This document shows positions 55,833 through 63,926 of a stretch of DNA of 64,000 nt, one piece after another. The stretch covers positions 1 through 64,000 of the forward strand of contig NZ_JABVBF010000002.1 in the NCBI RefSeq assembly GCF_013344765.1, in the 5' to 3' direction. Position 1 is the first letter of the stretch, and each line of letters begins with the position of its first letter. Made by a program: the position numbers and the translations under genes. Under the pieces are notes generated by a model. It made no database searches. It saw only the letters and a list, made by a program, of their open reading frames with translations, and was not told the origin of the DNA. This DNA is from Acinetobacter lactucae (GTDB lineage: Bacteria > Pseudomonadota > Gammaproteobacteria > Pseudomonadales > Moraxellaceae).

Positions 55833-57576
55833 TCTAAATAGCCCTGAACAAGCTGATTTAAGCTGGTTAACAACGTGGAGTAACTTCTTAAATCAGGCTC
55901 CATTTACTGAGCAATCGCAAGTGTCAGAAGCCACTTCTTACTTGCAGCAGCTTATTGAAGCGAGCTTACAAGGCGATAGTTGTATCGATATCAGTTCAGA
56001 GCAAATTGCAGCACTTGGTCAGCTTGTTATATCTGCCGATCAAGCAACTTCAAAAGTTGCGCCGTGCGTCTATGATGAGCAGGGGTTGGCATTATACCGA
56101 TATTGGCATCTAGAGCAACGACTTGCAGAACAAATTTGTCGATTAAAGCAACAATTAATTCAACCTGTCTCTTGTGATGATTATTTAGACCTACTTGCTG
56201 ATCCTCATCAACAGGCAGCTTTACAAATGGTTGCTCGGCAGAGCTTGAGTATTATTACGGGAGGGCCGGGTACAGGTAAGACTTATACACTTGCACGTAT
56301 TATTGCTGTGCTGAGTCAAGCAATTCCAAATATTCGTGTGGCGATGGCTGCTCCAACGGGTAAAGCAGCACAGCGAATGCAAGAGGCCTTACAAAACTCG
56401 TTTAATGACCCTAAGTTGCTTGAGTCCGGATTAGTGAGTGAAGAACTAAGGAATCAGGGAACACAAACGATTCATCGTTTATTGGGAATAGGGCATAGCC
56501 AGACACCAAGGTTTCATCAAAAACAACCGATTCCTTACGATGTAATTGTGGTGGATGAGGCTTCCATGCTGGATTTAAATCTGGCAACTCTTCTGTTCGA
56601 AGCAGTGCCAGAGTCTTGTCGAATTATTTTATTAGGAGATGCAAATCAGCTCGCTTCCGTCGACGTCGGAGCGGTTCTTGCAGATTTACAGCAAATACAG
56701 GCGTTGGCTGACAACAGAGTACAATTACAAACCAGTCGCCGTTTCGCTGAAGGGGCACTGATTGGGCAAGTGGCTAAATTTATTCAGGCGCAAACACATC
56801 AACAAAATCATGTAGAAGTTTTGCAGCGATTTGAAGTTGATATTGTTCAAGTTTCAGAATTAAAGCCCGTACTTTTACAAACAGATATGCCTGATGTGGT
56901 TCAGCTTGAATATTTACCAGAAGGGAATCAATTAGACCTAGATAGCTATTATCAAAAGCTAATGCTCGGGTTCCAAGGGTATGTACAGACTCTAAAAAAT
57001 TATTTAAAAGAAGAGCGTTCGATTGAACAGGTCCAAAATGTAGTAAAAGCGTTTGATGATTATCGGATTTTAACGGCTGTTCGTCATGGCCCGTTCGGCT
57101 TGCAGCAGTTAAACCAATATGCGCAGCGTTGGTTACAGCAGCAACTTTCAATCGTGACTGTCGGAGGATGGTATGTGGGCCGTCCGGTAATGATGACTTA
57201 TAACGACTATCAGCTCGGTATTTCAAATGGTGACATTGGTTTGTGTTTTGAACATAGAACTCAGCCACAGCAATTTGAAGTATATTTTCCAAGTTTGAAT
57301 AAATGGGTTGCTGCAAATCGATTACCTAAGAGTATTCAAAGTGCATTCGCTTTAACAATTCATAAATCGCAAGGGTCTGAATTTACACACACTGCTGTCG
57401 TTCTGGATCAGGCTGCAAAGAATTTATTAAGCCAAGAGCTTATTTACACTGCGATTACACGTGCTAAAAAAGTGGTGAGTCTTTTGGTTCATCCCGAAGC
57501 TTTACTACAGTCATTTACAGTTCGTACGACACGAAAAAGTGGTTTAGTTCAGAAAGTTAATCGGTTAGTTCGTTAA
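55813..57576 (+). CDS. recD: RecBCD exonuclease V subunit RecD
   Basis: RecD is the 5'-3' helicase of RecBCD. The N-terminal domain runs to about residue 130. The helicase core has Walker A GGPGTGKTYTLAR, motif II VVDEASMLDL, motif III LLGDANQLASVDVGAVLADL and the C-terminal TIHKSQGSEF and YTAITRAKKVV. Its 587 residues are normal. A stop codon at 55810-55812 limits the start to GTG 55813 or GTG 55825; AGGTGG before the latter makes 55825 attractive. Both lie inside the DnaA-box-like array, so that DNA does double duty as coding or leader sequence. Confidence 0.95.
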   Translation: MDKCVDNLNSPEQADLSWLTTWSNFLNQAPFTEQSQVSEATSYLQQLIEASLQGDSCIDISSEQIAALGQLVISADQATSKVAPCVYDEQGLALYRYWHLEQRLAEQICRLKQQLIQPVSCDDYLDLLADPHQQAALQMVARQSLSIITGGPGTGKTYTLARIIAVLSQAIPNIRVAMAAPTGKAAQRMQEALQNSFNDPKLLESGLVSEELRNQGTQTIHRLLGIGHSQTPRFHQKQPIPYDVIVVDEASMLDLNLATLLFEAVPESCRIILLGDANQLASVDVGAVLADLQQIQALADNRVQLQTSRRFAEGALIGQVAKFIQAQTHQQNHVEVLQRFEVDIVQVSELKPVLLQTDMPDVVQLEYLPEGNQLDLDSYYQKLMLGFQGYVQTLKNYLKEERSIEQVQNVVKAFDDYRILTAVRHGPFGLQQLNQYAQRWLQQQLSIVTVGGWYVGRPVMMTYNDYQLGISNGDIGLCFEHRTQPQQFEVYFPSLNKWVAANRLPKSIQSAFALTIHKSQGSEFTHTAVVLDQAAKNLLSQELIYTAITRAKKVVSLLVHPEALLQSFTVRTTRKSGLVQKVNRLVR

Positions 57577-57639
57577 GCCAAACTTAATATTTTTACCCTT
57601 GTAAGAAAAAGCTTACATAGATTCGAGATATTTGCTGCT

Positions 57640-57824
57640 AGAGTACACCCCACGTTTTTGAGATTATAAACACACAACGAGCTTGGCAAGGAATGTCGGG
57701 CAAAATCGCACAATAATAATAACTTAAGTCGAGAGACTGCGAACTTACAATGAAGTAGGTGTATAAAGAGGAAACTTACAGCCGCTAAGCCTTGTAGTTT
57801 TGGGAGAGACTACAGGGCTTTTTT
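57640..57824 (+). ncRNA. Candidate small RNA downstream of recD
   Basis: About 185 bases free of coding frames end in a perfect 11-bp terminator stem. A small hairpin AGTC-GAGA-GACT sits midway, enclosed by complementary CGCA/TGCG, and ACTTAC-type repeats suggest further pairing. The terminator is over 200 bases from the recD stop and no gene precedes it, which argues for a separate transcript. I did not recognise 6S, RNase P, SRP or tmRNA features. No strong promoter consensus is visible, so the 5' end is a guess. Confidence 0.45.
57788..57824 (+). terminator. Strong rho-independent terminator 210 bases after recD
   Basis: AGCCTTGTAGT (57788-57798) pairs over all 11 bases with ACTACAGGGCT (57809-57819), one G-T pair, with a 10-base loop, followed by a T-run. 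Confidence 0.92.
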
Positions 57825-57991
57825 ATATTCTCAATTTTATTTACTTCTAAAAATTATCAGAAAAGTTAGGATTTAAGTCCATATTGAGTGTAATTTATTT
57901 TAAAAATTTATATCAATAATATCAATATATTTATCTGTAATATGATTTTTAAACAGCCATTTTTCCTGTGAATTGTTAAGTTAAATGTTAT

Positions 57992-58053
57992 ACAGAACTG
58001 TACGATAATGGGGTAAAAATCGTTATATATTAAATATTAGACAGACCTGTACG
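57992..58053. promoter_or_regulatory. Pair of ACAG-NN-CTGT operator-like boxes
   Basis: ACAGAACTGTACG at 57992-58004 and ACAGACCTGTACG at 58041-58053 are direct repeats differing at one base, 49 bases apart. Each has the inverted half-sites ACAG and CTGT. GATAAT (58004-58009) abuts the first. They look like a TetR/AcrR-type operator pair around a promoter, yet no regulator gene is next to them. Confidence 0.5.
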
Positions 58054-58272
58054 TTTTTGCTTACATGATGATAAGAAAAATACTACTTTTCTTCATAATT
58101 GGATATGTCACAATACCTCACATAAGGAAATAGAAACAAAACAACGGAAGTCAGTTAAAACAACAAGAAGGATGTGTCTAGCATCTCACCAACGACAATA
58201 AAAACAGTAATAACACGATAAACAAAAACTACAGCGCAAAAAACCCAAGCAGAAATGCTTGGGTTTTTTATT
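58054..58272 (+). ncRNA. Candidate A-rich small RNA between the operator-like boxes and the terminator
   Basis: About 200 bases of A-rich, stop-laden sequence follow the boxes and end at the terminator 58242-58269. A small hairpin (GATG...CATC near 58170) is the only other structure. Unstructured A-rich RNA ending in a strong hairpin with U-tail is the general form of Hfq-dependent small RNAs. No promoter or expression evidence is available, so this is tentative; it could also be the scar of a lost gene with its regulatory site. Confidence 0.3.
58237..58272. terminator. Bidirectional terminator at the end of the EstB-like gene
   Basis: AACCCAAGCA and TGCTTGGGTT form a perfect 10-bp stem capped by a GAAA tetraloop, with A residues on the left and T residues on the right. 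It ends the minus-strand hydrolase gene, whose stop is at 58277, and any plus-strand transcript from the gap. Confidence 0.93.
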
Positions 58273-58276
58273 TGAT

Positions 58277-59575
58277 TTACACTAAGTTGGTTTCATGAGC
58301 GTCGCTACCAAATAAAGATCGGCGCTGATCTCTAGGAATGCGTGGGCATTGTGTTGAAATCTGATAAAGCACGTTGGCTAAAGCAGGAAGGTGTGTCCCA
58401 ACGACAGATTTACCTGTTGTTAATAGAGAAACACTGATATCTCGTTCAGGGTCTGCCCAACATAAAATATTGGAGAACCCTAAATGGCCAAATGCTTGCC
58501 CTGACATTGGACCAAAAAGTCCTACAGGATTGCTACCTAACATTGGTCCCAAAGCATAGCGCATTGGAATTAGCAAAGTACGGTCAATGTTAACGCCTGT
58601 GGTTGGCAGTGTTGCTCTGAAAATCGTTTTCTCACTGAAGATTTGCTGACCGCCGTAGCTTCCTCCACTTAAAAGCATTTCAAAGAATCGGCCAGCTTGT
58701 TCTGCACTGGTATAGATGTTTCCTGCTGGGCAAATGGTGTCCATAAAACGACTATCATTAGTGACATCAACTGCAAGTTGTAAACCGCCACCTAAAACAT
58801 GGTTAAGGTAGTGATCGGTACCAAGGCGAGGGTGCAGACCTGTTGCACAGTTTAAGGCAACTTCTGGACGGTATTCTGGTTTCAATCCATAGTTGAAATA
58901 AGGCATTCCCATCGGTTTTTCGATAGTCTGATGCACAAAGTCACGTAAATCCTGCCCAGTCACCCGTTCAATGACTTCTCCTAAAATATAACCTGCCGTA
59001 ACAGCATGATAGGCAAGGTGGTTACCAGCAGGAGACACAGGTTTGGCAGCATATAAACGTTTTAAAATTTCGTCTTTATCAAATAATAGTTCTGGGGTGA
59101 CATCGCCATCAATATAGGGAATGCCACCACGATGTGCTAATAAATGAAAGATCGTTGCGCGGCGCTTACCGTTAACACCATATTCGGGAATGTAATAGCT
59201 CACGGGATCGAGTAAATTAATTTCACCTTTTTCATCTAATAGATGAATTAACATAGCTGTGATCATCTTTGATGCTGAAAACAGGCAAACTGGGGTATCT
59301 GGAGTCGCAATCAAGGCATTCTCTTGTAGTCCTGCTGGAGAGTTCCCCTGAGCATATCCAATGCTTCTGTTCAGTAGAACTTTACCTTGTCTGCGTAGAC
59401 AAAAAGTAATGAGTGGATAATTTCCGGTTTTATATAATGCTTCTAAACTGTTCCAGATTTTTTGAATCTGGCGTTCACTCATGCCACCCTGTTCAGCAGC
59501 AACTTCATCTTTTTGTCGAATGACTTGCTCAATATTGTCCGGTACTGGACAAGTGTTGGTTGAAAAAAATTTCAC
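58277..59575 (-). CDS. Serine hydrolase of the beta-lactamase / EstB esterase family
   Basis: The 432-residue protein has the penicillin-binding-protein-like serine hydrolase fold. The catalytic SxxK is SASK in PDTPVCLFSASKMITAM, the tyrosine motif is YHAVTAGYILGEVIERVTG, and the third motif resembles HLG in QAFGHLGFSNILCWADP. Such enzymes include EstB-type esterases and the 1,4-butanediol diacrylate hydrolases; the lack of a KTG triad and of a signal peptide argues against a true beta-lactamase. It is monocistronic, divergent from rpsO. Natural substrate unknown. Confidence 0.85.
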   Translation of the reverse strand: MKFFSTNTCPVPDNIEQVIRQKDEVAAEQGGMSERQIQKIWNSLEALYKTGNYPLITFCLRRQGKVLLNRSIGYAQGNSPAGLQENALIATPDTPVCLFSASKMITAMLIHLLDEKGEINLLDPVSYYIPEYGVNGKRRATIFHLLAHRGGIPYIDGDVTPELLFDKDEILKRLYAAKPVSPAGNHLAYHAVTAGYILGEVIERVTGQDLRDFVHQTIEKPMGMPYFNYGLKPEYRPEVALNCATGLHPRLGTDHYLNHVLGGGLQLAVDVTNDSRFMDTICPAGNIYTSAEQAGRFFEMLLSGGSYGGQQIFSEKTIFRATLPTTGVNIDRTLLIPMRYALGPMLGSNPVGLFGPMSGQAFGHLGFSNILCWADPERDISVSLLTTGKSVVGTHLPALANVLYQISTQCPRIPRDQRRSLFGSDAHETNLV

Positions 59576-59670
59576 ACGTCCCTCGCGCTTCTTTCTTTTT
59601 ATTCAAGGCTAGTGTGCAGGGTTAAGGACCTGATGTCAGTGTCTAAAATGACAAGTTACTGAAAACTATT

Positions 59671-59699
59671 TTGCAATCCACCTATAGATACCTTAAAAT
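59671..59699 (+). promoter_or_regulatory. Sigma-70-type promoter of rpsO
   Basis: TTGCAA (59671-59676) and TAAAAT (59694-59699) are 17 bases apart, placing the start near 59706 and leaving an 80-base leader. Confidence 0.75.
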
Positions 59700-59726
59700 A
59701 GGCGACTTGCTGTAGTGATGCACGGC

Positions 59727-59747
59727 AGTCAGTTGCCTCAACTGATT
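59727..59747 (+). promoter_or_regulatory. Hairpin in the rpsO leader, possible S15 feedback site
   Basis: TCAGTTG (59729-59735) and CAACTGA (59739-59745) pair perfectly around CCT, extended by two further pairs. It lies in the leader ahead of the rpsO ribosome-binding site (CGGAGAA). rpsO is autoregulated by S15 binding to leader structure in several bacteria with different folds, so this is a candidate operator. Confidence 0.4.
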
Positions 59748-59785
59748 CATATCGTTTACTTTTTTAAGCATCTCGGAGAAATCGA

Positions 59786-60055
59786 ATGGCTTTAACTAAT
59801 GCAGACCGCGCAGAGATCATTGCTAAATTTGCTCGCGCTGAAAATGACACTGGTTCACCAGAAGTTCAAGTAGCTTTATTGACTGCTCAAATCAATGATT
59901 TACAAGGTCACTTCAAAGCTCACAAACATGACCACCACAGCCGTCGTGGTTTGATCCGTATGGTTAACCAACGTCGTAAATTGCTCGACTACTTAAATGG
60001 TAAAGACCACGGTCGTTACACTGCTTTGATCGGTGCTTTAGGTTTACGTCGTTAA
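59786..60055 (+). CDS. rpsO: 30S ribosomal protein S15
   Basis: S15 binds 16S rRNA in the central domain and nucleates platform assembly. The 89 residues match the standard length, with the conserved [35 protein letters not shown] and [12 protein letters not shown] core; the initiator methionine is included. CGGAGAA precedes the ATG. It is followed by the attenuator/hairpin region and pnp, the universal rpsO-pnp pair. Confidence 0.98.
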   Translation: MALTNADRAEIIAKFARAENDTGSPEVQVALLTAQINDLQGHFKAHKHDHHSRRGLIRMVNQRRKLLDYLNGKDHGRYTALIGALGLRR

Positions 60056-60119
60056 TTCGATTTTCACTTTGTTTTCGCTATTTCGCATGTCGCAATGCTT
60101 TATCGCTGAAAAGAGAGTT

Positions 60120-60147
60120 TCACTTAATGTTAGGTTAAGTGATTTTT
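60120..60147 (+). terminator. rpsO attenuator/terminator
   Basis: TCACTTAA and TTAAGTGA form an 8-bp stem with a 7-base loop, followed by TTTTT. It is positioned like the t1 terminator between rpsO and pnp of E. coli, allowing partial read-through. Confidence 0.8.
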
Positions 60148-60175
60148 AGAAGGGGCGCTTGTGCGCTCCTTCTTT
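60148..60175 (+). promoter_or_regulatory. Stable hairpin in the rpsO-pnp intergenic leader
   Basis: AGAAGGGGCGC pairs over 11 bases (one G-T) with GCGCTCCTTCT across the loop TTGT, directly after the attenuator. In E. coli an RNase III-cleaved hairpin in this leader triggers PNPase autoregulation; this one occupies a comparable place. It could also reinforce termination. Confidence 0.5.
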
Positions 60176-60306
60176 GCGTTTAACTTATTTTAAATAATTG
60201 ATCTAGTGTGATGGCTTCTAAGCTTTGTCATTTATCTACCAATCGGTGTAGTCTGAATGCCAAACCTTAGGGGTCTCACTAGAATAAAATTAGGAAAATA
60301 CAATAC

Positions 60307-62400
60307 ATGTCAATGTTTAATATCGTTCGTAAAGAATTCCAATTCGGTCAACATCAAGTCGTTTTAGAAACGGGTCGCGTTGCACGTCAAGCAAACACAG
60401 TTTTAATCACTATGGGTGGCGTAACTGTTTTAGTTGCAGTTGTTGCTCAACCTAAAGCAAAAGCGGGTCAAGACTTTTTTCCGTTAACAGTTAACTATCA
60501 AGAAAAACAATATGCAGCTGGTCGTATCCCTGGTGGTTACGGTAAGCGTGAAGGCCGTGCTTCTGAAGCTGAAACGTTAATTTCACGTCTTATTGACCGT
60601 CCAATTCGTCCGTTGTTCCCAGAAGGTTACTTTAACGAAATTCAAGTAACGGCAACTGTTGTTTCTTCTGACAAAACTATGGATGCTGACATTGCAGCAA
60701 TGCTTGGTACATCAGCAGCATTGTCTATTGCTGGTACTCCTTTCCGTGGTCCAATCGGTGGCGCACGTGTTGGTTTAATCAACGGTGAATATGTTCTTAA
60801 CCCGAACTTCGAACAGTTGAAAGAAAGTGACCTTGACCTTGTGGTTGCAGGTACAGAATCTGCTGTATTGATGGTTGAATCTGAAGCGAAAGAACTTTCA
60901 GAAGACCAAATGCTTGGTGCTGTGCTTTTCGGTCATGACGAAATGCAAATTGCAATTCAAGCGATTAAAGAATTTGCTGCCGCTGCTGGTGCTGTTGAAT
61001 CAACTTGGGTTGCTCCAACTAAAAACGAAGCTCTTCTTGAGCAATTAAAAGCAGCTTTCGAAGCGAAAATTTCTGAAGCATATACAATTGCGGTTAAACA
61101 AGACCGTTATGCAGCGCTTGATGCACTTTATGCAGAAGCTGTAGCTCAGTTCGTTCCAGAAAATGACGAAACTGGTATTGCTGATGAAGTAAACGAATTA
61201 TTCGAAGACCTTAAATACCGTACAGTACGTGACAACATCTTGTCAGGTAAGCCACGTATTGATGGTCGTGATACTAAAACTGTTCGTGCTATCGACGTTC
61301 AAGTTGGCGTATTAGATCGTGCACATGGTTCTGCATTATTTACACGTGGTGAAACTCAGGCGTTGGTAACAACAACTTTGGGTAATACTCGTGATGCGTT
61401 AATGGTTGATACCCTTGCTGGTACTAAAACTGATAACTTCATGTTGCACTATAACTTCCCTGCATACTCTGTAGGTGAAACTGGCCGTGAATCTGGTCCT
61501 AAGCGTCGTGAAATTGGTCACGGTCGTTTAGCACGCCGTGGTGTTCAAGCTGTTCTTCCTGCTGCTGATCGCTTCCCGTATGTAATTCGTATTGTATCTG
61601 ACATTACTGAATCTAACGGTTCATCTTCAATGGCTTCTGTATGTGGTGCTTCATTATCACTTATGGATGCAGGTGTTCCACTTAAAGCTCCAGTTGCTGG
61701 TATTGCAATGGGCTTAGTAAAAGAAGGCGAGCGTTTCGCAGTGCTTTCTGACATCTTAGGTGATGAAGATCACTTAGGTGATATGGACTTTAAAGTAGCA
61801 GGTTCTGCAAACGGTATTACTGCACTTCAAATGGACATTAAGATTGAAGGTATTACCGAAGAAATCATGGAAGTTGCATTAAACCAAGCGTTTGCTGGTC
61901 GTATGCATATCCTGAATGAAATGAATAAAGTCATTTCACGCGCTCGTGCTGAAATCAGTGCTCATGCACCGACGTTTGAAGTTATTAACATTAACCCAGA
62001 CAAGATCCGTGATGTTATTGGTAAAGGCGGCGCAACTATCCGTCAAATTACTGAAGAAACTAAAGCTGCAATTGATATCGAAGACAACGGTACAGTACGC
62101 GTATTTGGTGAAACTAAAGCTGCTGCTAAAGCTGCAATTGCTAAGATTCAAGCCATTACTGCTGAAGTTGAACCAGGTAAAATCTATGACGGTAAAGTAA
62201 TCCGTATCGTAGAATTCGGTGCGTTTGTAAACATTATGCCGGGTACTGATGGTCTTCTTCACATTTCGCAAATTTCAAATGAACGTATTGCGAACGTAAC
62301 TGATGTTCTTAAAGAAGGTCAGGAAGTGAAAGTACAAGTTGCTGATGTTGATAATCGTGGTCGTATTAAATTGACTATGAAAGACATTGAACAAGCATAA
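60307..62400 (+). CDS. pnp: Polyribonucleotide nucleotidyltransferase (PNPase)
   Basis: PNPase degrades RNA 3'-5' phosphorolytically and is part of the degradosome. The 697 residues have two RNase PH-like domains (about 15-215 and 310-545), the helical linker, the KH domain ([20 protein letters not shown]) and the S1 domain ([20 protein letters not shown]). The catalytic region [15 protein letters not shown] is intact. Length is normal. It follows rpsO with the hairpin region between; PNPase usually represses its own mRNA after RNase III cleavage. Confidence 0.98.
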   Translation: MSMFNIVRKEFQFGQHQVVLETGRVARQANTVLITMGGVTVLVAVVAQPKAKAGQDFFPLTVNYQEKQYAAGRIPGGYGKREGRASEAETLISRLIDRPIRPLFPEGYFNEIQVTATVVSSDKTMDADIAAMLGTSAALSIAGTPFRGPIGGARVGLINGEYVLNPNFEQLKESDLDLVVAGTESAVLMVESEAKELSEDQMLGAVLFGHDEMQIAIQAIKEFAAAAGAVESTWVAPTKNEALLEQLKAAFEAKISEAYTIAVKQDRYAALDALYAEAVAQFVPENDETGIADEVNELFEDLKYRTVRDNILSGKPRIDGRDTKTVRAIDVQVGVLDRAHGSALFTRGETQALVTTTLGNTRDALMVDTLAGTKTDNFMLHYNFPAYSVGETGRESGPKRREIGHGRLARRGVQAVLPAADRFPYVIRIVSDITESNGSSSMASVCGASLSLMDAGVPLKAPVAGIAMGLVKEGERFAVLSDILGDEDHLGDMDFKVAGSANGITALQMDIKIEGITEEIMEVALNQAFAGRMHILNEMNKVISRARAEISAHAPTFEVININPDKIRDVIGKGGATIRQITEETKAAIDIEDNGTVRVFGETKAAAKAAIAKIQAITAEVEPGKIYDGKVIRIVEFGAFVNIMPGTDGLLHISQISNERIANVTDVLKEGQEVKVQVADVDNRGRIKLTMKDIEQA

Positions 62401-62416
62401 TTGTTCTAGTGACATG

Positions 62417-62446
62417 AAAAAGTCCGCTTGATGCGGACTTTTTTTA
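62417..62446 (+). terminator. Terminator after pnp
   Basis: AGTCCGC and GCGGACT form a 7-bp stem with loop TTGAT, preceded by A residues and followed by a T-run. It ends the rpsO-pnp transcript. Confidence 0.92.
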
Positions 62447-62485
62447 TGGCATGATGCAAGTAATACAAAAACAGATCATTGTGGA

Positions 62486-63697
62486 ATGCAGGTTTATTAC
62501 TTTTATCGCCATCAAGCTGACGGCTATGTCTTTTTAAGCCGCGAACAGCATAGTGAACATGTTCTGGAGTTTTTCTGGATTGATAGTGTCAGAACCGATG
62601 TGGTGAGCCATAACGAAGAATGGCAACAAAAAATTCAACAGCTTTCAGGCGTGGTGATTAATGAATTTCATATGCGGGACATCGCGAATATTGAGCATCC
62701 CTGCGCATTTGACACGCTTGAAGAATATGACCTGCTGATTTTTAAAAAGTTGGTTACACCTGATGATGAAATTAAACATGCTGAATCCCAAGACAGTGTT
62801 TTTGGATTAGCGATGACGCCCATTAGTTTCATTTTGACCCCCGATGTGCTAATTAGTGTGCGTGAGCAGGGAAATAAGTCGATTGAAAACTATATTCAAC
62901 GTCTTGAAAATATTTTATGTAAAACCTTAGAAGAGCAGAATAAAACCCGTAAATTACCAAATTCACCCGTCGATTTATCGTTGCGACTTTTAAATAGTAT
63001 GGTGGATGGTTATCTTGATATTCGCTCACCGTTGACGAGAAGAGTCGAGCATTGGCAACAACAACTATTACAAGGTAATCGCCGTTTCAAGCAGTGGCAC
63101 CAGCTATTCCATGAAAATATGGCCTTTCAACAGGTCGAAAATTTATGCGAAGAGCAAATCGAAACCTTACAAGAATTTCGAGATGAAATTGTAGAAAATT
63201 ACCATCATGTGGTCGGTAGTCATATTCGTAATTCTCAAGATATTTTATTGGTACGTGTAAATGATTTGATGAGTCATGTTGAGCGTATTCAAAAACATAC
63301 TTTGCGTCTACGTAATGCTATTCAATCGGCAATTGATTTGCACTTTTCTGCAATTGCAAACCAGACCAATGAAAACATGCGGATTCTTGCTATTATCACT
63401 GCTGTTTTTGCACCGCTTACGCTTTTAACAGGCATTTATGGAATGAATTTTGAGTTTATTCCAGGGCTTAAATCTCCTATTGGTTTCTGGATTATGCTTG
63501 GGGTCATGCTACTGAGTACGATTTTGCTTTTGTACTATTTTTATCGACAGCATTTGGTGGGGCGCGGTGAAAAAAGTGTGATTGATTTACTGGCTCATCA
63601 ACAACGTCAAGATCGAATGAATTTGTTTTGGTTTTTGGAATATGAGCCGATTAAGCAGACTTTGAAGGAAGTGGAAAAGATTACTCGGTTAAAGTAA
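62486..63697 (+). CDS. corA: CorA-family divalent metal transporter
   Basis: A 403-residue CorA/ZntB-type protein. The long cytoplasmic N-terminal domain of alpha/beta and long helices ends in two C-terminal transmembrane helices (MRILAIITAVFAPLTLLTGIYG and IGFWIMLGVMLLSTILLLYYFY) with the GMN signature in YGMNFEFIPG between them. Typical CorA transports Mg2+ or Co2+, while ZntB relatives move Zn2+; the loop sequence does not decide between them. The start ATG has only a weak ribosome-binding site. It is monocistronic between the pnp terminator and the palindromic repeat. Confidence 0.85.
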   Translation: MQVYYFYRHQADGYVFLSREQHSEHVLEFFWIDSVRTDVVSHNEEWQQKIQQLSGVVINEFHMRDIANIEHPCAFDTLEEYDLLIFKKLVTPDDEIKHAESQDSVFGLAMTPISFILTPDVLISVREQGNKSIENYIQRLENILCKTLEEQNKTRKLPNSPVDLSLRLLNSMVDGYLDIRSPLTRRVEHWQQQLLQGNRRFKQWHQLFHENMAFQQVENLCEEQIETLQEFRDEIVENYHHVVGSHIRNSQDILLVRVNDLMSHVERIQKHTLRLRNAIQSAIDLHFSAIANQTNENMRILAIITAVFAPLTLLTGIYGMNFEFIPGLKSPIGFWIMLGVMLLSTILLLYYFYRQHLVGRGEKSVIDLLAHQQRQDRMNLFWFLEYEPIKQTLKEVEKITRLK

Positions 63698-63785
63698 TAG
63701 TAATTTTCAAAAATGAATAAAGACGATTTATTAGCATTGCCTCAAATATAGAGATTAGTTAGATTTTTTTTGTATAGGCATGTCC

Positions 63786-63877
63786 TTACTTTTGACTGGG
63801 CAAAAGTAACAAAACCCCTTATTGGACTGACGGTACATCCATGTTACCGCAGTCCAAAAGGCGGCATCCATGCCGCC
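63786..63877. repeat. Compound palindromic repeat of three hairpins
   Basis: Three inverted repeats follow each other: TTACTTTTG / CAAAAGTAA at 63786-63809 (perfect 9 bp), TTGGACTG / CAGTCCAA at 63822-63857 with further partial pairing inside, and GGCGGCAT / ATGCCGCC at 63860-63877 (perfect 8 bp). This build is typical of dispersed intergenic repeats (REP/BIME-like or MITE-like) rather than genes. A 61-codon open frame through it is a chance frame. Copy number cannot be seen here. Confidence 0.6.
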
Positions 63878-63926
63878 TATCACTTTAATTCATGCCTGTT
63901 TAGAAGGTTATTTAGAAGAAAAAATC

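Larger units (their letters stand above)
57577..58276. other. 700-bp gene-free convergent gap with RNA-gene features
   Basis: No convincing protein frame lies here. The AT-rich segment contains a strong terminator at 57788-57824, a repeated ACAG-NN-CTGT motif at 57992-58004 and 58041-58053, a second strong bidirectional terminator at 58237-58272, and structured stretches between them. Because the only nearby genes (recD, EstB-like) converge and end here, these elements imply transcripts that arise inside the gap. Confidence 0.6.

Noticed and set aside
57640-57824. 6S RNA, RNase P RNA, SRP RNA or tmRNA
   Set aside because: None of their conserved sequence elements could be found; kept only as an unnamed candidate RNA.
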